Positions 34,901 through 42,471 of a stretch of DNA of 42,471 nt are shown here, piece by piece (the stretch's first letter is position 1; each line of letters opens with the position of its first letter). The notes under the pieces are model-generated. The model saw only the letters and a list, made by a program, of their open reading frames with translations. It searched no databases and was not told the DNA's origin. The position numbers and the translations under genes were made by a program. Source of the DNA: SIG435 sp045530725 (GTDB taxonomy: Bacteria > Bacillota > Clostridia > UMGS1810); assembly GCA_045530725.1 (NCBI GenBank), contig JAZSCT010000024.1, positions 1 to 42,471 on the forward strand, written 5' to 3'.

Positions 34901-36469
34901 ATTACTTATAGCCGCATTATCTGATTCGAAGTCTATATTGGAAAGAGTCTTCCAGTTAGTATTTGCATTTCTTTCAGGGATTTTATCTGCGTGGTATATT
35001 TCTATATTTCCCAAAAACCATGTTGCAGCATATGGATCACCATAACAGTCTGATGCCTGATCGATTCTGATATCTACTGCATCAAGTACATTGTTTACAG
35101 TTCCTTCAATTTCGATCTGATGCCATTTGTTTACCTCAAGGGAAAAAGTTTTCATAATGCCGTCTGCATTTGTAGATTTTGAATCAGAACAGTATATGTA
35201 TCTTACCTTTGCAGTCTTTGCAGAAGAATCCTTCTTAGCAGATTTATCTGTTATTAAAGATCCATCATTCAGCGTTTCATATTCGCCTCTTGAGTATGTG
35301 TCTGCAAGGTAAATCCATGATTTCATCCTGAATCGGTCTCCGGGGTTAAAGATACCTTTATTAATAATATCTGTGAATCTTACCATAGAACATGCTCCGC
35401 TACGGTTTAGTCTTGCTATAAGCCCCGATGAAGAAACCTTTGTACCTGCGATTCCGGGATAAGTCTCGGATGAAAGGGTACATGGATTTATCTTTGTGTC
35501 AAGAGTTGATGTTGCTGTTTTAAATTTTCCGTTTGCATCTGTCACTTTTGCAGGATCTTTTGAATGATCATTGGACGCATTGTGACCAACAGTTTTTTCA
35601 GAAAACAATGCACTACCGCTGCCTTTAAAAGCAGATGCCGTTTCTGAATCCCCCGGGTTAAATCTTGCAATCATAGTATAGTCCCCTTCTTTGGGGGCAA
35701 TCACTTCTTCAAACACTTCTATCCTGAAGTTTCCGTCATAGAAGATAGTTCCGGGGAAGTTACAATTATAACTTGGGGTGTCGGCTACAGTTCCGATACT
35801 GAGTCTTACACCGTTTGCTCCTTCATCTGCTTTAAGTTCTTCCGTTACCGTGTGCCATTTGTTTACAGGAACAAGAATATCTTTTTTAGTTCCGCAGTTT
35901 GCACTTGCTTTCTGTGGAATGAGAGACATAGGGATTTCCTTTACTTTACCTTCCGTATCCCTTACAGGATCAAGTACAGTAGTGCCATCTGAATCAAAAC
36001 TTATAGCCTTTGTACAGATGTCGGTAACGAATAATTTAAACGTTACACAAATGGTTGTGGGAGCATTGAGTGCAGGATAGGCACCTTTCATACGAAACAT
36101 ACCTATACTTGCATTCTGTGTGAATTTTACAAGTTTATCTGTTACAGTATTATCTTCGGCAACCAAAGGATATGTATTTAAAAGGTCTTTTTTATTTACC
36201 ACTTCAACACCAGATACAGGCTGAGGATAACCCTCAGGGTTAGAATCCAAAGCACCTGCTGAGACAAAAGTCATGGTGTTTGACGGTGAAGTAAGACATG
36301 AGAAAGTCTTCTTTACAGTTACACCACCGGTTGTGGACCATTCGGTGAAGTTTGCGTTAAATTTTTCTACGTAATCCTGTTTTGCTGACACACTTATGGG
36401 TATGGAGATGCTTACTGAAGATGTAAGCACAAAAATAAGTGTCAGAATAAGAGATACAAATTTTTTCAT
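31919..36469 (-). CDS. Giant secreted multidomain esterase, copy A (sialate-O-acetylesterase-type SGNH domain)
   Basis: This 1516-residue exported protein starts with a Sec signal peptide (about 1-29). Four similar sandwich-like modules follow (about 30-255, 258-495, 515-680 and 690-905); they end in related strands such as FYDGNFRIEVFEE, WFLGNIEIYHAD and FYIDDLTVTEV. The SASA-type esterase domain (about 910-1400) has GQSNM (Ser 1003), WYQGGSN (1157-1163) and HPSN (His 1253). A final module (about 1415-1516) ends LKFFLWDGFDKLKPL. It likely deacetylates plant or host glycans outside the cell; the modules may bind carbohydrate. No LPXTG, SLH or dockerin is visible. The ATG at 36469 follows AAAGGA. 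Confidence 0.85.
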   Translation of the reverse strand: MKKFVSLILTLIFVLTSSVSISIPISVSAKQDYVEKFNANFTEWSTTGGVTVKKTFSCLTSPSNTMTFVSAGALDSNPEGYPQPVSGVEVVNKKDLLNTYPLVAEDNTVTDKLVKFTQNASIGMFRMKGAYPALNAPTTICVTFKLFVTDICTKAISFDSDGTTVLDPVRDTEGKVKEIPMSLIPQKASANCGTKKDILVPVNKWHTVTEELKADEGANGVRLSIGTVADTPSYNCNFPGTIFYDGNFRIEVFEEVIAPKEGDYTMIARFNPGDSETASAFKGSGSALFSEKTVGHNASNDHSKDPAKVTDANGKFKTATSTLDTKINPCTLSSETYPGIAGTKVSSSGLIARLNRSGACSMVRFTDIINKGIFNPGDRFRMKSWIYLADTYSRGEYETLNDGSLITDKSAKKDSSAKTAKVRYIYCSDSKSTNADGIMKTFSLEVNKWHQIEIEGTVNNVLDAVDIRIDQASDCYGDPYAATWFLGNIEIYHADKIPERNANTNWKTLSNIDFESDNAAISNVTYTITPSTNSGIQTVDSLVATHPQSEIGTAGLNVYKFSMNNSADSKFKINAIFDSTKINPGDVVRISADIFPADHTNTNAKTAKVRMFLADKDSSPANDDKCTCVNLKLDAWSKVAFTYQANSDDISATQGVIIDAAGESDFADTLIISDIKTEVYKKGDAIPTGLSYTEDFEGYSSHLQTHIKSPHYRTCGTGGGNLTIGTINKDYSGMVPASGANALGITNRGGQNIGIKINDIFQGYPIASDVGKTFRISLKVYADKTYPLYKESAESANKNLTALTDAEKENAKETAFSLSYGGPDDKYYKYRTASENIANTVIPFNTWTTISGDITITKSMIDNGDTSDKASNPLVSSIRIDQSNASGGTAQPICNTFYIDDLTVTEVLPDKFTMPNVFGSNMVFQRNMPFKIWGFATEEGKVITANLASQTKTATSKNGRWEITFDAMDVARDLTLKVTSPGEEDIVFTNIAIGEVILTAGQSNMNAKFSSPVKAGYEDALNIMNDTSVLSDIRVLKMPTKGHLDMQDDANVKWTVVSPSNITSRSAVGYVTAYHIAKENNVPVGFIEACTGGLTVESFMDLETLKSRELYKDYYVSFYERQHDSGINPDTWKFYPTGIYNTVLHPLKGMTIGSCVWYQGGSNRPMAENSYRPASDYEYLLYDFINMIRKYYNNKNMPFVVCEQANLPYSDVRDIRQAQFNTITRMDTDKVYFVSTSDVGATNYDVEIENMLHPSNKVPVGKRAAFCIMADKFGYEGEYSGPLYENITVEGNKAILTFSHAEGLKQVAKIEGETEITGFEISADGETFVKADATLGQDNTVIVSAESVSNPITVRYCYNTFTYYDKDGNLLSGNGISESKFRTEYIPEGCKTVGHLGGNLYNSADLPLPPFIATVIKPKVSSCNMETRDGEIHYTAELKNTDFSTGDKLVVGTVFAEGKLKYIKIFDTDSELKDTMTINDSFDETVANKDSELKFFLWDGFDKLKPLESEKVLTFK

Positions 36470-36512
36470 ATTTATCAGTCCTTTTCTTAAAAATATAAAT
36501 TCATTTACCATA

Positions 36513-36541
36513 ATTATACATCATAATAAATAAAAACACAA
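36513..36541 (-). promoter_or_regulatory. Promoter of giant esterase copy A
   Basis: On the minus strand TTGTGT (36536-36541), a 17-bp spacer and TATAAT (36513-36518). The surrounding ~45 bases align with the promoter region of copy B at 41224-41265, so the duplication included the control region. Confidence 0.65.
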
Positions 36542-36585
36542 GGATTATCGCTTATGAAATCCCGATTGATGATAGGGTTTTAAAA

Positions 36586-36618
36586 AATCCCCCGATATAT
36601 AATTTTTATCGGGGGATT
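36586..36618 (-). terminator. Intrinsic terminator after giant esterase copy B
   Basis: Twelve-bp arms AATCCCCCGATA/TATCGGGGGATT with a nine-base loop. On the minus strand it is followed by a T run. It separates the two tandem copies. Confidence 0.85.
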
Positions 36619-36633
36619 AATTATGATTGTGTA

Positions 36634-39600
36634 TTATTTAAATGTAAGAACCTTTGCACTTTCAAATGGTTTTAACTTGTTAAATCCGTCCCAGAGGAAG
36701 AACTTAAGTTCGCTGTCCTGATTTACGATTGAAGCATCGAATGAATCAGTGATTTTTCTTATATCCTGAGTTGCAAAGTTTGTATCGAATGCTTTCATAT
36801 ATTTAAGTTGATCTTCAGTATATACCGCAGCGATAACCTGTGGATTACCTGATGAAAAGCCTGTGTTCTTCAGTTCTACTGTGTAGTGGATTGTATTGTC
36901 CGTTGTTTCCTTACTGTAAGAAGTAACTGTCGGTTTGATTACAGTTGCTATGAATGGTGGAAGAGGAAGATCTGCACTGTTATAAAGGTTTCCGCCAAGA
37001 TGTCCGACGGTTACACATTCCGCAGGTACATAAGTATTTCTGAACGTTGCTTCAGAAATTCCGTTTCCTGAACATAGATTTCCATCTGCATCATAGTAAG
37101 TAAAGGTGTTGTAGCAGTATCTTACTGTTGTTGGATTTGTTATGGATTCTGCTGATACAATAACTGTATTGTTTTCTCCAAGTGTAGCAGTAGCAGGAAC
37201 ATAGTTTTCACCGTCTGCGCTTATTTCAAAGCCGGTGATTTCTGTTTCACCTTCGATTTTTGCCACCTGTTTAAGTCCGTCAGCATGAGAGAAGGTGAGG
37301 ATTGCTTTGTTTCCTTCAACAGTCATATTTTCATATAATGGGCTTGAGTATTCGCCTTCATAACCATATTTATCTGCCATAATGCAGTATGCTGATCTCT
37401 TTCCTACAGGAACCTTGTTTGATGGGTGGAGCATATTTTCTATTCCCACATCATAGTTTGTGGCACCTATATCTGATGTAGATACAAAATACACCTTGTC
37501 TGTGTTCATTCTCATTATAGTGTTGAGCTGAGCCTGTCTTATGTCTCTTACACCAAGGTATGGGAGATTGGCTTGTTCACACACTACGAAAGGCATATTT
37601 TCGTTATTGTAATACTTCCTTACCATATTTATGAAATCGTACAAAAGATATTCATAGTTTCTTGGCGGGCATTTTCCATTTTCAGTCAAAGGTCTGTTGC
37701 TTCCGCCCTGATACCATACAAATGAGCCTATTGTCATACCCTTGAGAGGGTGGAGCATTGTGTTATATACACCTGTAGGATAGAATTTCCAGGTGTCAGG
37801 GTCGATTCCTGAAGCATGCTGTGTTTCATAGAATGTGATGTAATAATCATTGTACATTTCTCTTGATTTAAGTGTTTCAAGGTCCATAAATGCTTCTATA
37901 GTAAGGCCGCCTGTGCATGCTTCGATTAAGCCTACGGGGATATTCTGTTCTTTTGCTATATAATAAGCAGTTGTATAAGCTACTGCTGAGTGTGATGTGA
38001 TGTTTGATGCTGAAGCAACTTCCCATTTAACATCTGCATCCTCCTGAAGGTCAAGGTGACCTTTTTTAGGCATTGTCAGGAATCTTATGTTACTCATTAC
38101 CGAGGTGTCATTCATTATATTAAGTGCATCTTCATATCCTGCGTTTACAGGACTGGAGAATTTCGCATTCATATTTGACTGACCTGCTGTAAGGATAACT
38201 TCACCGATGGCTAAGTTTGTAAATTCAATATCTTCTTGTCCCGGGCTTGTCACCTTAAGAGTAAGGTTTGTTGCTGTGTCCATAGCATCAAAGGTTATTT
38301 CCCATCTGCCATCCTCTGATGTAGCAGTCTTTGTCTGTGAGCCAATGGTTGCTGTGATAACCTTTCCGTCTTCTGTTGCAAAACCCCAGATTTTAAACGG
38401 CATATTTCTCTGGAATACCATATTTGAACCAAAGACTTTTGGCATTGTAAATTTGGCAGGTGGTACTTCAGTAACTGTAAGATCATCAATGTAGAATGTA
38501 TTACATATTGGACGTTCCTCTCCAGCATTTACACCAACCTGGTCGATTCTTATGGAAGAAATGAGCGGATTTGTTTTTGTTGTTGTATCTGTATCTCCGT
38601 TGTCAAGCATTTCTTCTGTAATGGTAATTTCACCTGTTATTGTGGTCCATGTATCAAAAGGTACAACTGCAGTTGTAAGTTTCTGACTAGCATCTCTGTA
38701 TTTATAATACTTATCGTCAGGACCGCCATATGCAAGTCTGAAGGCGGTAACTGTTGCAGCTTCCTTTTCAGCATCTGTAAGTGCAGTTGTGTTTTCAGCT
38801 GCACTATCCGCAGCTTCCTTATACAAAGGAGCAGATTTATCTGCATATACCTTAACTGATATTCTGAATGTCTTTCCTACATCTCCGGCAATAGGAATTC
38901 CCTGGAATATGTCATTTATTTTGATGCCGATATTCTGTCCGCCTCTGCCTGTAAGACCAAGAGCATTTGCACCTGATGCAGGTACCATTCCTGAATAATC
39001 GCTGTTTGTTGTTCCTATTGTAAGATTTCCGCCACCTGTACCGAAGGTTCTGTAGTGTGGGGTGTTAATATGTGTCTGTGTAACTGATGAATATCCTTCG
39101 AAGTCTTCTGTATAAGAAAGATCTGTAGGGATTGCTTCTCCTGCTTTATATACTTCTGTTTTGATATCAGAGATAATAAGTGTATTTGCAAAATCTGATT
39201 CACCTGCTGCATCGATTATAACGCCCTGAGTAGCACTTATGTCATCTGCAGTTGCTGTATATGTAAATGCAACTCTTTGCCATGCATCAATCTTTAAGTT
39301 GACAGAGGTGCATTTGTCATCGGCTATAGGTGATGTTTCCGTATCTGCAAGGAACATCCTTACCTTTGCAGTTTTTGCATTTGCATCTGTGTGGTCTGCA
39401 GGGAATATGTCTGCAGATATTCTGACCACGTCGCCTGCGGCAATATTTGTGCTGTCAAAAATAGTGTTGATTTTAAATTTTGAATCAGCAGAATTATTCA
39501 TTGAGAATTTATATACATTAAGTCCCGCTGTGCCGATTTCTGACTGAGGATAATCTGCAACAAGTGAGTCAATGGTCTGAATACTGCCATTAACTGAAGA

Positions 39601-41187
39601 ATCTACAGTATATGTAACGTTACTTATATCCGCATTTTCTGATTCAAAGTCAACATTTGAAAGTGTTTTCCAGTTTGTGACTGAATTTCTTTCAGGAAGT
39701 TTGTCTGCATGATACATTTCAATGTTTCCAAGGAACCATGTTCCTGCGAAAGCGGAACCATAGCAGTCATTATCCTGGTCGATTCTTACACCAACTGCAT
39801 CAAGTACAGTGTTTACAGTTCCTTCAATTTCGATCTGATGCCATTTGTTGATTTCCAGAGAGAATGTTTTTATAAGGCCATCATCATTTTTTGATGCTGC
39901 ATTAGTACAATATATGTATCTTACTTTTGCGGTAGTTGCAGTAGGATCCTTCTGGGCAGACATATCTGTTACTGAAGAACCTTCATTGAGAGTCTCATAT
40001 TCGCCTCTGGAATATGTATCTGCAAGGTATATCCATGCTTTCATCTTGAAGCGTTCACCTGCTGCAAATGTTCCTGAGTCAATGATATTCTTAAATCTTA
40101 TCATAGAGCAGGCTGCAGTACGGTTAAGTCTTGCGATAAGACCTGATGAAGAAACTTTTGTATCTGCGATTCCGGGATAGGTCTCGGATGAAAGGGTAGA
40201 TGGATCTATCTGTGTGTCAAGTGTTGATGTTGCTGCTTTAAATTTTCCGTTTGTATCTGTCTGCTTTGTAGGTTCTGATGCGTGGCCGTTGGTTGCAGCG
40301 TGATCTACAGTGTTTTCGGAAAACAATGCAGTACCGCTTCCTTTTGAAGCAGTAGTCATAGTTGAATCACCGGGGTTAAATCTTGCGATCATTGTATAAT
40401 CCCCATCGGTAGGAGTAACTATTTCTTCAAGTACTTCTATTTTAAAGTTTCCGTCATAGAAGATTGTTCCTGCAAAGTTACATGTGTAGTTTGAAGCGCC
40501 GGCAACAGTACCGATACTGAGTCTAACACCATTTGCACCTGTTTGTGCAGAAAGAACTTCAGATACTGTTACCCATTGATTTACAGGGACGGTGATTTCT
40601 TTTTCTGTTCCGCATTTTGTAGTTTCATTTTGGGGAATGAGATCCATAGTAAGTTCTTTTACAGTACCTTCAGTATCCTTTACAGGCTCAAGTACAGTAG
40701 TGCCGTCTGTATCGTAGTTTACACCATTTGTGCATATATCTGTAAGGAACATTCTGAATGTAACACGGATGCTTGTATCTGCGGTAAGTGCATCGTAAGC
40801 ACCTCTCATACGAAACATTCCGATTTCTGCATTCTGCGTATATTTTGCAAGTTTGGCTGTGGCAGTTGCGTCTGCGGCAACCAAAGGATATGTACTTGCA
40901 AGGTCTGCTTTGTTTACCACTTCTACAGTTGATGTAGGCTGTGGATAACCATCAGGATTATCATCCAGCGCTCCTCCGGTTGCGATATACATAGTGTTTG
41001 ATGTTGAGTTAGGATTTTTGAAAGTCTTTTTTGCAGTAACACCTTCGGTTGTAGTCCACTCGGTGAAGTTTGCATTAAACTTTTCCACATAATCCTGTGC
41101 TGCTGATGCACTCATTGGAACAGATATGCTTACAACGGATGTAAGTACAAGTATGAGTGTCATCATAAGTGATATAAATCTTTTCAT
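36634..41187 (-). CDS. Giant secreted multidomain esterase, copy B
   Basis: This 1517-residue paralogue of the next gene downstream has the same architecture: signal peptide (about 1-29, MKRFISLMMTLILVLTS), four sandwich-like modules, SASA-type esterase with GQSNM (Ser 1004), WYQGGSN (from 1158) and HPSN, and the LKFFLWDGFNKLKPF end module. By eye roughly three quarters or more of residues are identical, with differences spread along the chain. All catalytic motifs are kept in both copies, so both are likely active. AAAGGCGG lies upstream of the ATG. Copy A begins about 120 bp beyond the stop of copy B, with its own promoter. Confidence 0.85.
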   Translation of the reverse strand: MKRFISLMMTLILVLTSVVSISVPMSASAAQDYVEKFNANFTEWTTTEGVTAKKTFKNPNSTSNTMYIATGGALDDNPDGYPQPTSTVEVVNKADLASTYPLVAADATATAKLAKYTQNAEIGMFRMRGAYDALTADTSIRVTFRMFLTDICTNGVNYDTDGTTVLEPVKDTEGTVKELTMDLIPQNETTKCGTEKEITVPVNQWVTVSEVLSAQTGANGVRLSIGTVAGASNYTCNFAGTIFYDGNFKIEVLEEIVTPTDGDYTMIARFNPGDSTMTTASKGSGTALFSENTVDHAATNGHASEPTKQTDTNGKFKAATSTLDTQIDPSTLSSETYPGIADTKVSSSGLIARLNRTAACSMIRFKNIIDSGTFAAGERFKMKAWIYLADTYSRGEYETLNEGSSVTDMSAQKDPTATTAKVRYIYCTNAASKNDDGLIKTFSLEINKWHQIEIEGTVNTVLDAVGVRIDQDNDCYGSAFAGTWFLGNIEMYHADKLPERNSVTNWKTLSNVDFESENADISNVTYTVDSSVNGSIQTIDSLVADYPQSEIGTAGLNVYKFSMNNSADSKFKINTIFDSTNIAAGDVVRISADIFPADHTDANAKTAKVRMFLADTETSPIADDKCTSVNLKIDAWQRVAFTYTATADDISATQGVIIDAAGESDFANTLIISDIKTEVYKAGEAIPTDLSYTEDFEGYSSVTQTHINTPHYRTFGTGGGNLTIGTTNSDYSGMVPASGANALGLTGRGGQNIGIKINDIFQGIPIAGDVGKTFRISVKVYADKSAPLYKEAADSAAENTTALTDAEKEAATVTAFRLAYGGPDDKYYKYRDASQKLTTAVVPFDTWTTITGEITITEEMLDNGDTDTTTKTNPLISSIRIDQVGVNAGEERPICNTFYIDDLTVTEVPPAKFTMPKVFGSNMVFQRNMPFKIWGFATEDGKVITATIGSQTKTATSEDGRWEITFDAMDTATNLTLKVTSPGQEDIEFTNLAIGEVILTAGQSNMNAKFSSPVNAGYEDALNIMNDTSVMSNIRFLTMPKKGHLDLQEDADVKWEVASASNITSHSAVAYTTAYYIAKEQNIPVGLIEACTGGLTIEAFMDLETLKSREMYNDYYITFYETQHASGIDPDTWKFYPTGVYNTMLHPLKGMTIGSFVWYQGGSNRPLTENGKCPPRNYEYLLYDFINMVRKYYNNENMPFVVCEQANLPYLGVRDIRQAQLNTIMRMNTDKVYFVSTSDIGATNYDVGIENMLHPSNKVPVGKRSAYCIMADKYGYEGEYSSPLYENMTVEGNKAILTFSHADGLKQVAKIEGETEITGFEISADGENYVPATATLGENNTVIVSAESITNPTTVRYCYNTFTYYDADGNLCSGNGISEATFRNTYVPAECVTVGHLGGNLYNSADLPLPPFIATVIKPTVTSYSKETTDNTIHYTVELKNTGFSSGNPQVIAAVYTEDQLKYMKAFDTNFATQDIRKITDSFDASIVNQDSELKFFLWDGFNKLKPFESAKVLTFK

Positions 41188-41236
41188 TTTGTATTCCGCC
41201 TTTCTTTATAAGATGTGAATAAATTCATACATAGTT

Positions 41237-41265
41237 ATTATACATTATAATACGTATGAACACAA
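41237..41265 (-). promoter_or_regulatory. Promoter of giant esterase copy B
   Basis: On the minus strand TTGTGT (41260-41265), a 17-bp spacer and TATAAT (41237-41242). A TTCATAC/GTATGAA inverted pair (41224-41230 and 41254-41260) brackets the promoter and is not fully kept in copy A. Confidence 0.65.
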
Positions 41266-41303
41266 GAAAAATTCTTTTTTTGAAAGGTAGAAAATCATAC
41301 ATA

Positions 41304-41328
41304 AAATTTGTGCATTTTGCACAAATTT
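41304..41328. promoter_or_regulatory. Perfect palindrome abutting the MORN gene promoter (candidate operator)
   Basis: Eleven-bp arms AAATTTGTGCA/TGCACAAATTT surround a three-base TTT centre and end four bases before the -35 box of the downstream gene. There is no T run and no gene end nearby, so it does not look like a terminator. A protein-binding site is the simplest reading. Confidence 0.55.
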
Positions 41329-41332
41329 ATAG

Positions 41333-41361
41333 TTGCAAAAAAATGTCTTAAGCTGTATAAT
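41333..41361 (+). promoter_or_regulatory. Promoter of the MORN-repeat gene
   Basis: TTGCAA (41333-41338), a 17-bp spacer and TATAAT (41356-41361), about 35 bases before the ATG. Confidence 0.75.
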
Positions 41362-41395
41362 GGATTGTAATTAAAAAAGGTTTGGAGCGAAATAT

Positions 41396-42319
41396 ATGGC
41401 AGGATACTGGTGTGTGGACTGTACAAGGCATTTCCCGTCATACAGCGAGGAATGTCCCTTCTGCGGTTGCACAATTGTAGAAAGATATGAAGAAATCAGG
41501 ATAAAAGAAGAAATTCTAAAAAAACTTGAGAAGAAAAAAATCACATACAAAAACGGTAACACATACTTCGGGGAAACATATGATGGTATGCCCTGGGGAA
41601 AGGGTGTTATGAATTACAAAAACGGGGAAGTATATGCGGGAGATTTTTCCAACGGTGCAAGACACGGCAAGGGCAAACTTTCCTATTCCGAAGATGAATT
41701 CTATACCGGAGAATGGCGAAATGACAAAAGGAACGGCTATGGCTGTGAGACCTTTTTTGGCGGAGATAAGTATGTAGGTCATTTCAAAGATGATATAAGA
41801 GAAGGAAAGTGTGAATTTCTGTCATCGGACGGCACAAGATATGTGGGGACATTTTCAAACGATGTCCGTCACGGAAAGGGTATGGCGTATTTTCCAAACA
41901 ACACAGAATATGATGGTGACTGGCAAAACGACAAAATCCATGGCTTCGGTACATTTTATTTTTCAAACGGAGCAAAATATACAGGAGAATTCAAAGACGG
42001 TTATATGCATGGTCATGGAACATACCGATACAAAAACGGAGATTCGTTTGAAGGAGAATTCCGTAATAACAAAAGGGAAGGCAGAGGCAAATTTATACAT
42101 CTTGGAAGAGCAGTTACCTTCGGTTACTGGGAAAATGATCAGATGATTAAGGAAATTGAAACTGATGAAAGTGAATACTTTAAGAATGGATATGTGAAAC
42201 TGTCATTTAGAGGTTCTCATACAGTTACATATATAACAGCAGACAACAAAAGTCATTGCACAACATCTGACAGAATCATAGAAGAAAAGGACGGCTTCAT
42301 AAAACTCAGACCTGTATAA
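41396..42319 (+). CDS. Zinc-ribbon plus MORN-repeat protein
   Basis: This 307-residue cytoplasmic protein (no signal peptide) starts with a CxxC...CxxC zinc ribbon (C6, C9, C20, C23) and a short charged helix. About eight MORN repeats of 23 residues follow (about 48-245), of the form Y.G.W..G..HGKG....NG. A 60-residue tail follows. MORN repeats form elongated beta sheets used in protein or lipid contacts; the function of such bacterial proteins is mostly unknown. The start has GGAGCG nine bases upstream. The gene stands alone, divergent from the giant esterases. Confidence 0.85.
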   Translation: MAGYWCVDCTRHFPSYSEECPFCGCTIVERYEEIRIKEEILKKLEKKKITYKNGNTYFGETYDGMPWGKGVMNYKNGEVYAGDFSNGARHGKGKLSYSEDEFYTGEWRNDKRNGYGCETFFGGDKYVGHFKDDIREGKCEFLSSDGTRYVGTFSNDVRHGKGMAYFPNNTEYDGDWQNDKIHGFGTFYFSNGAKYTGEFKDGYMHGHGTYRYKNGDSFEGEFRNNKREGRGKFIHLGRAVTFGYWENDQMIKEIETDESEYFKNGYVKLSFRGSHTVTYITADNKSHCTTSDRIIEEKDGFIKLRPV

Positions 42320-42362
42320 AATTTTTTAAAAAATGTAGGTTTGTCAATGATGTGTTACAAAA

Positions 42363-42471
42363 TCAATTAAAAATTTCACCATCTTCAAGGAAAGCCTTGA
42401 TATAATCAATAGGAGCTTTCCAGTTGAGAGGGCGCATAGGAAACTTGTTGTAGTTATAGTTATGCACTTTT
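42363..42471 (-). mobile_element. 3' end of a transposase-like gene (cut by window end)
   Basis: The minus strand encodes at least 36 residues to a TGA at 42363-42365. They contain YNYNKFPMRPLNWKAP and then IDYIKAFLEDG, the pattern seen at the C-terminus of DDE integrase-core transposases such as IS3-type elements (YN..RPH..LNWKTP). The rest and any terminal repeat are beyond the window. The element may bound the core region on this side. Confidence 0.55.

Noticed and set aside
32451..40932. Many plus-strand open frames of 60-130 codons opposite the giant esterase genes
   Set aside because: They are antisense shadows of long coding genes, occur at matching places in both copies, and lack ribosome binding sites.
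1..42471. CRISPR array, prophage, toxin-antitoxin pair or restriction system
   Set aside because: No regularly spaced repeats, phage structural genes, nuclease-methylase pairs or other defence hallmarks were seen on either strand.

Overview
The window is AT-rich chromosomal DNA from a Gram-positive, spore-forming anaerobe, most likely a member of the Clostridia (Bacillota). The sporulation genes ylbJ, yqfC and yqfD, strong Shine-Dalgarno sites, several TTG starts, a pyruvate phosphate dikinase, an SdpR/SdpI pair and a MetH split from its activation domain all point that way. I could not fix the genus. Most of the window is core chromosome. The accessory material is at the two ends and in the 31.9-41.2 kb block.

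Layout. 1-412 is the tail of an rRNA operon (5S 3' end, tRNA-Asn) followed by decayed tRNA-Asn-like copies and a second terminator. 472-2913 is a LysR regulator divergent from aspartase, with a perfect palindrome on the aspA promoter. 3056-4405 is radA, convergent with aspA. 4713-6014 is a processive membrane glycosyltransferase with a structured leader. 6135-8631 holds rarA, a cobalamin adenosyltransferase and a YmfI-like reductase. 8727-10265 is a capsule-type tyrosine kinase and its PHP phosphatase. 10324-11816 is trmK and a Nif3-like gene. 11849-12360 is RNase P RNA with a greatly enlarged P12 arm. 12411-13964 is tspO and ylbJ on the minus strand. 14034-18839 is the yqfC-yqfD-phoH-ybeY-era-yqzL-recO operon. 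19000-21630 is ppdK, followed by a small helical protein, a possible leader peptide plus YfcE phosphodiesterase, and a DUF3048 lipoprotein.

24400-28722 (minus) is a one-carbon/methionine operon in the order metF, MetH activation protein, metH. It is followed by the wreck of an AraC regulator. 28912-29792 is an autoregulated SdpR/SdpI pair, then a glutamate-cysteine-ligase-like protein and an acyl-ACP thioesterase. 31919-41187 (minus) is a tandem pair of paralogous secreted proteins of about 1516 residues. Each has a signal peptide, four sandwich-like modules, a sialate-O-acetylesterase-type SGNH esterase and a C-terminal module, and each copy has its own promoter and terminator. 41396-42319 is a zinc-ribbon plus MORN-repeat protein with a palindrome abutting its promoter. 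The window ends inside the 3' end of a transposase-like gene on the minus strand.

No CRISPR array, prophage or recognisable defence island was seen. The least explained items are the tRNA-Asn relic cluster, the expanded RNase P P12 arm, the tandem giant esterases, the structured glycosyltransferase leader, the 38-codon leader ORF before yfcE and the palindrome before the MORN gene. All identities come from reading motifs by eye, with no database search.
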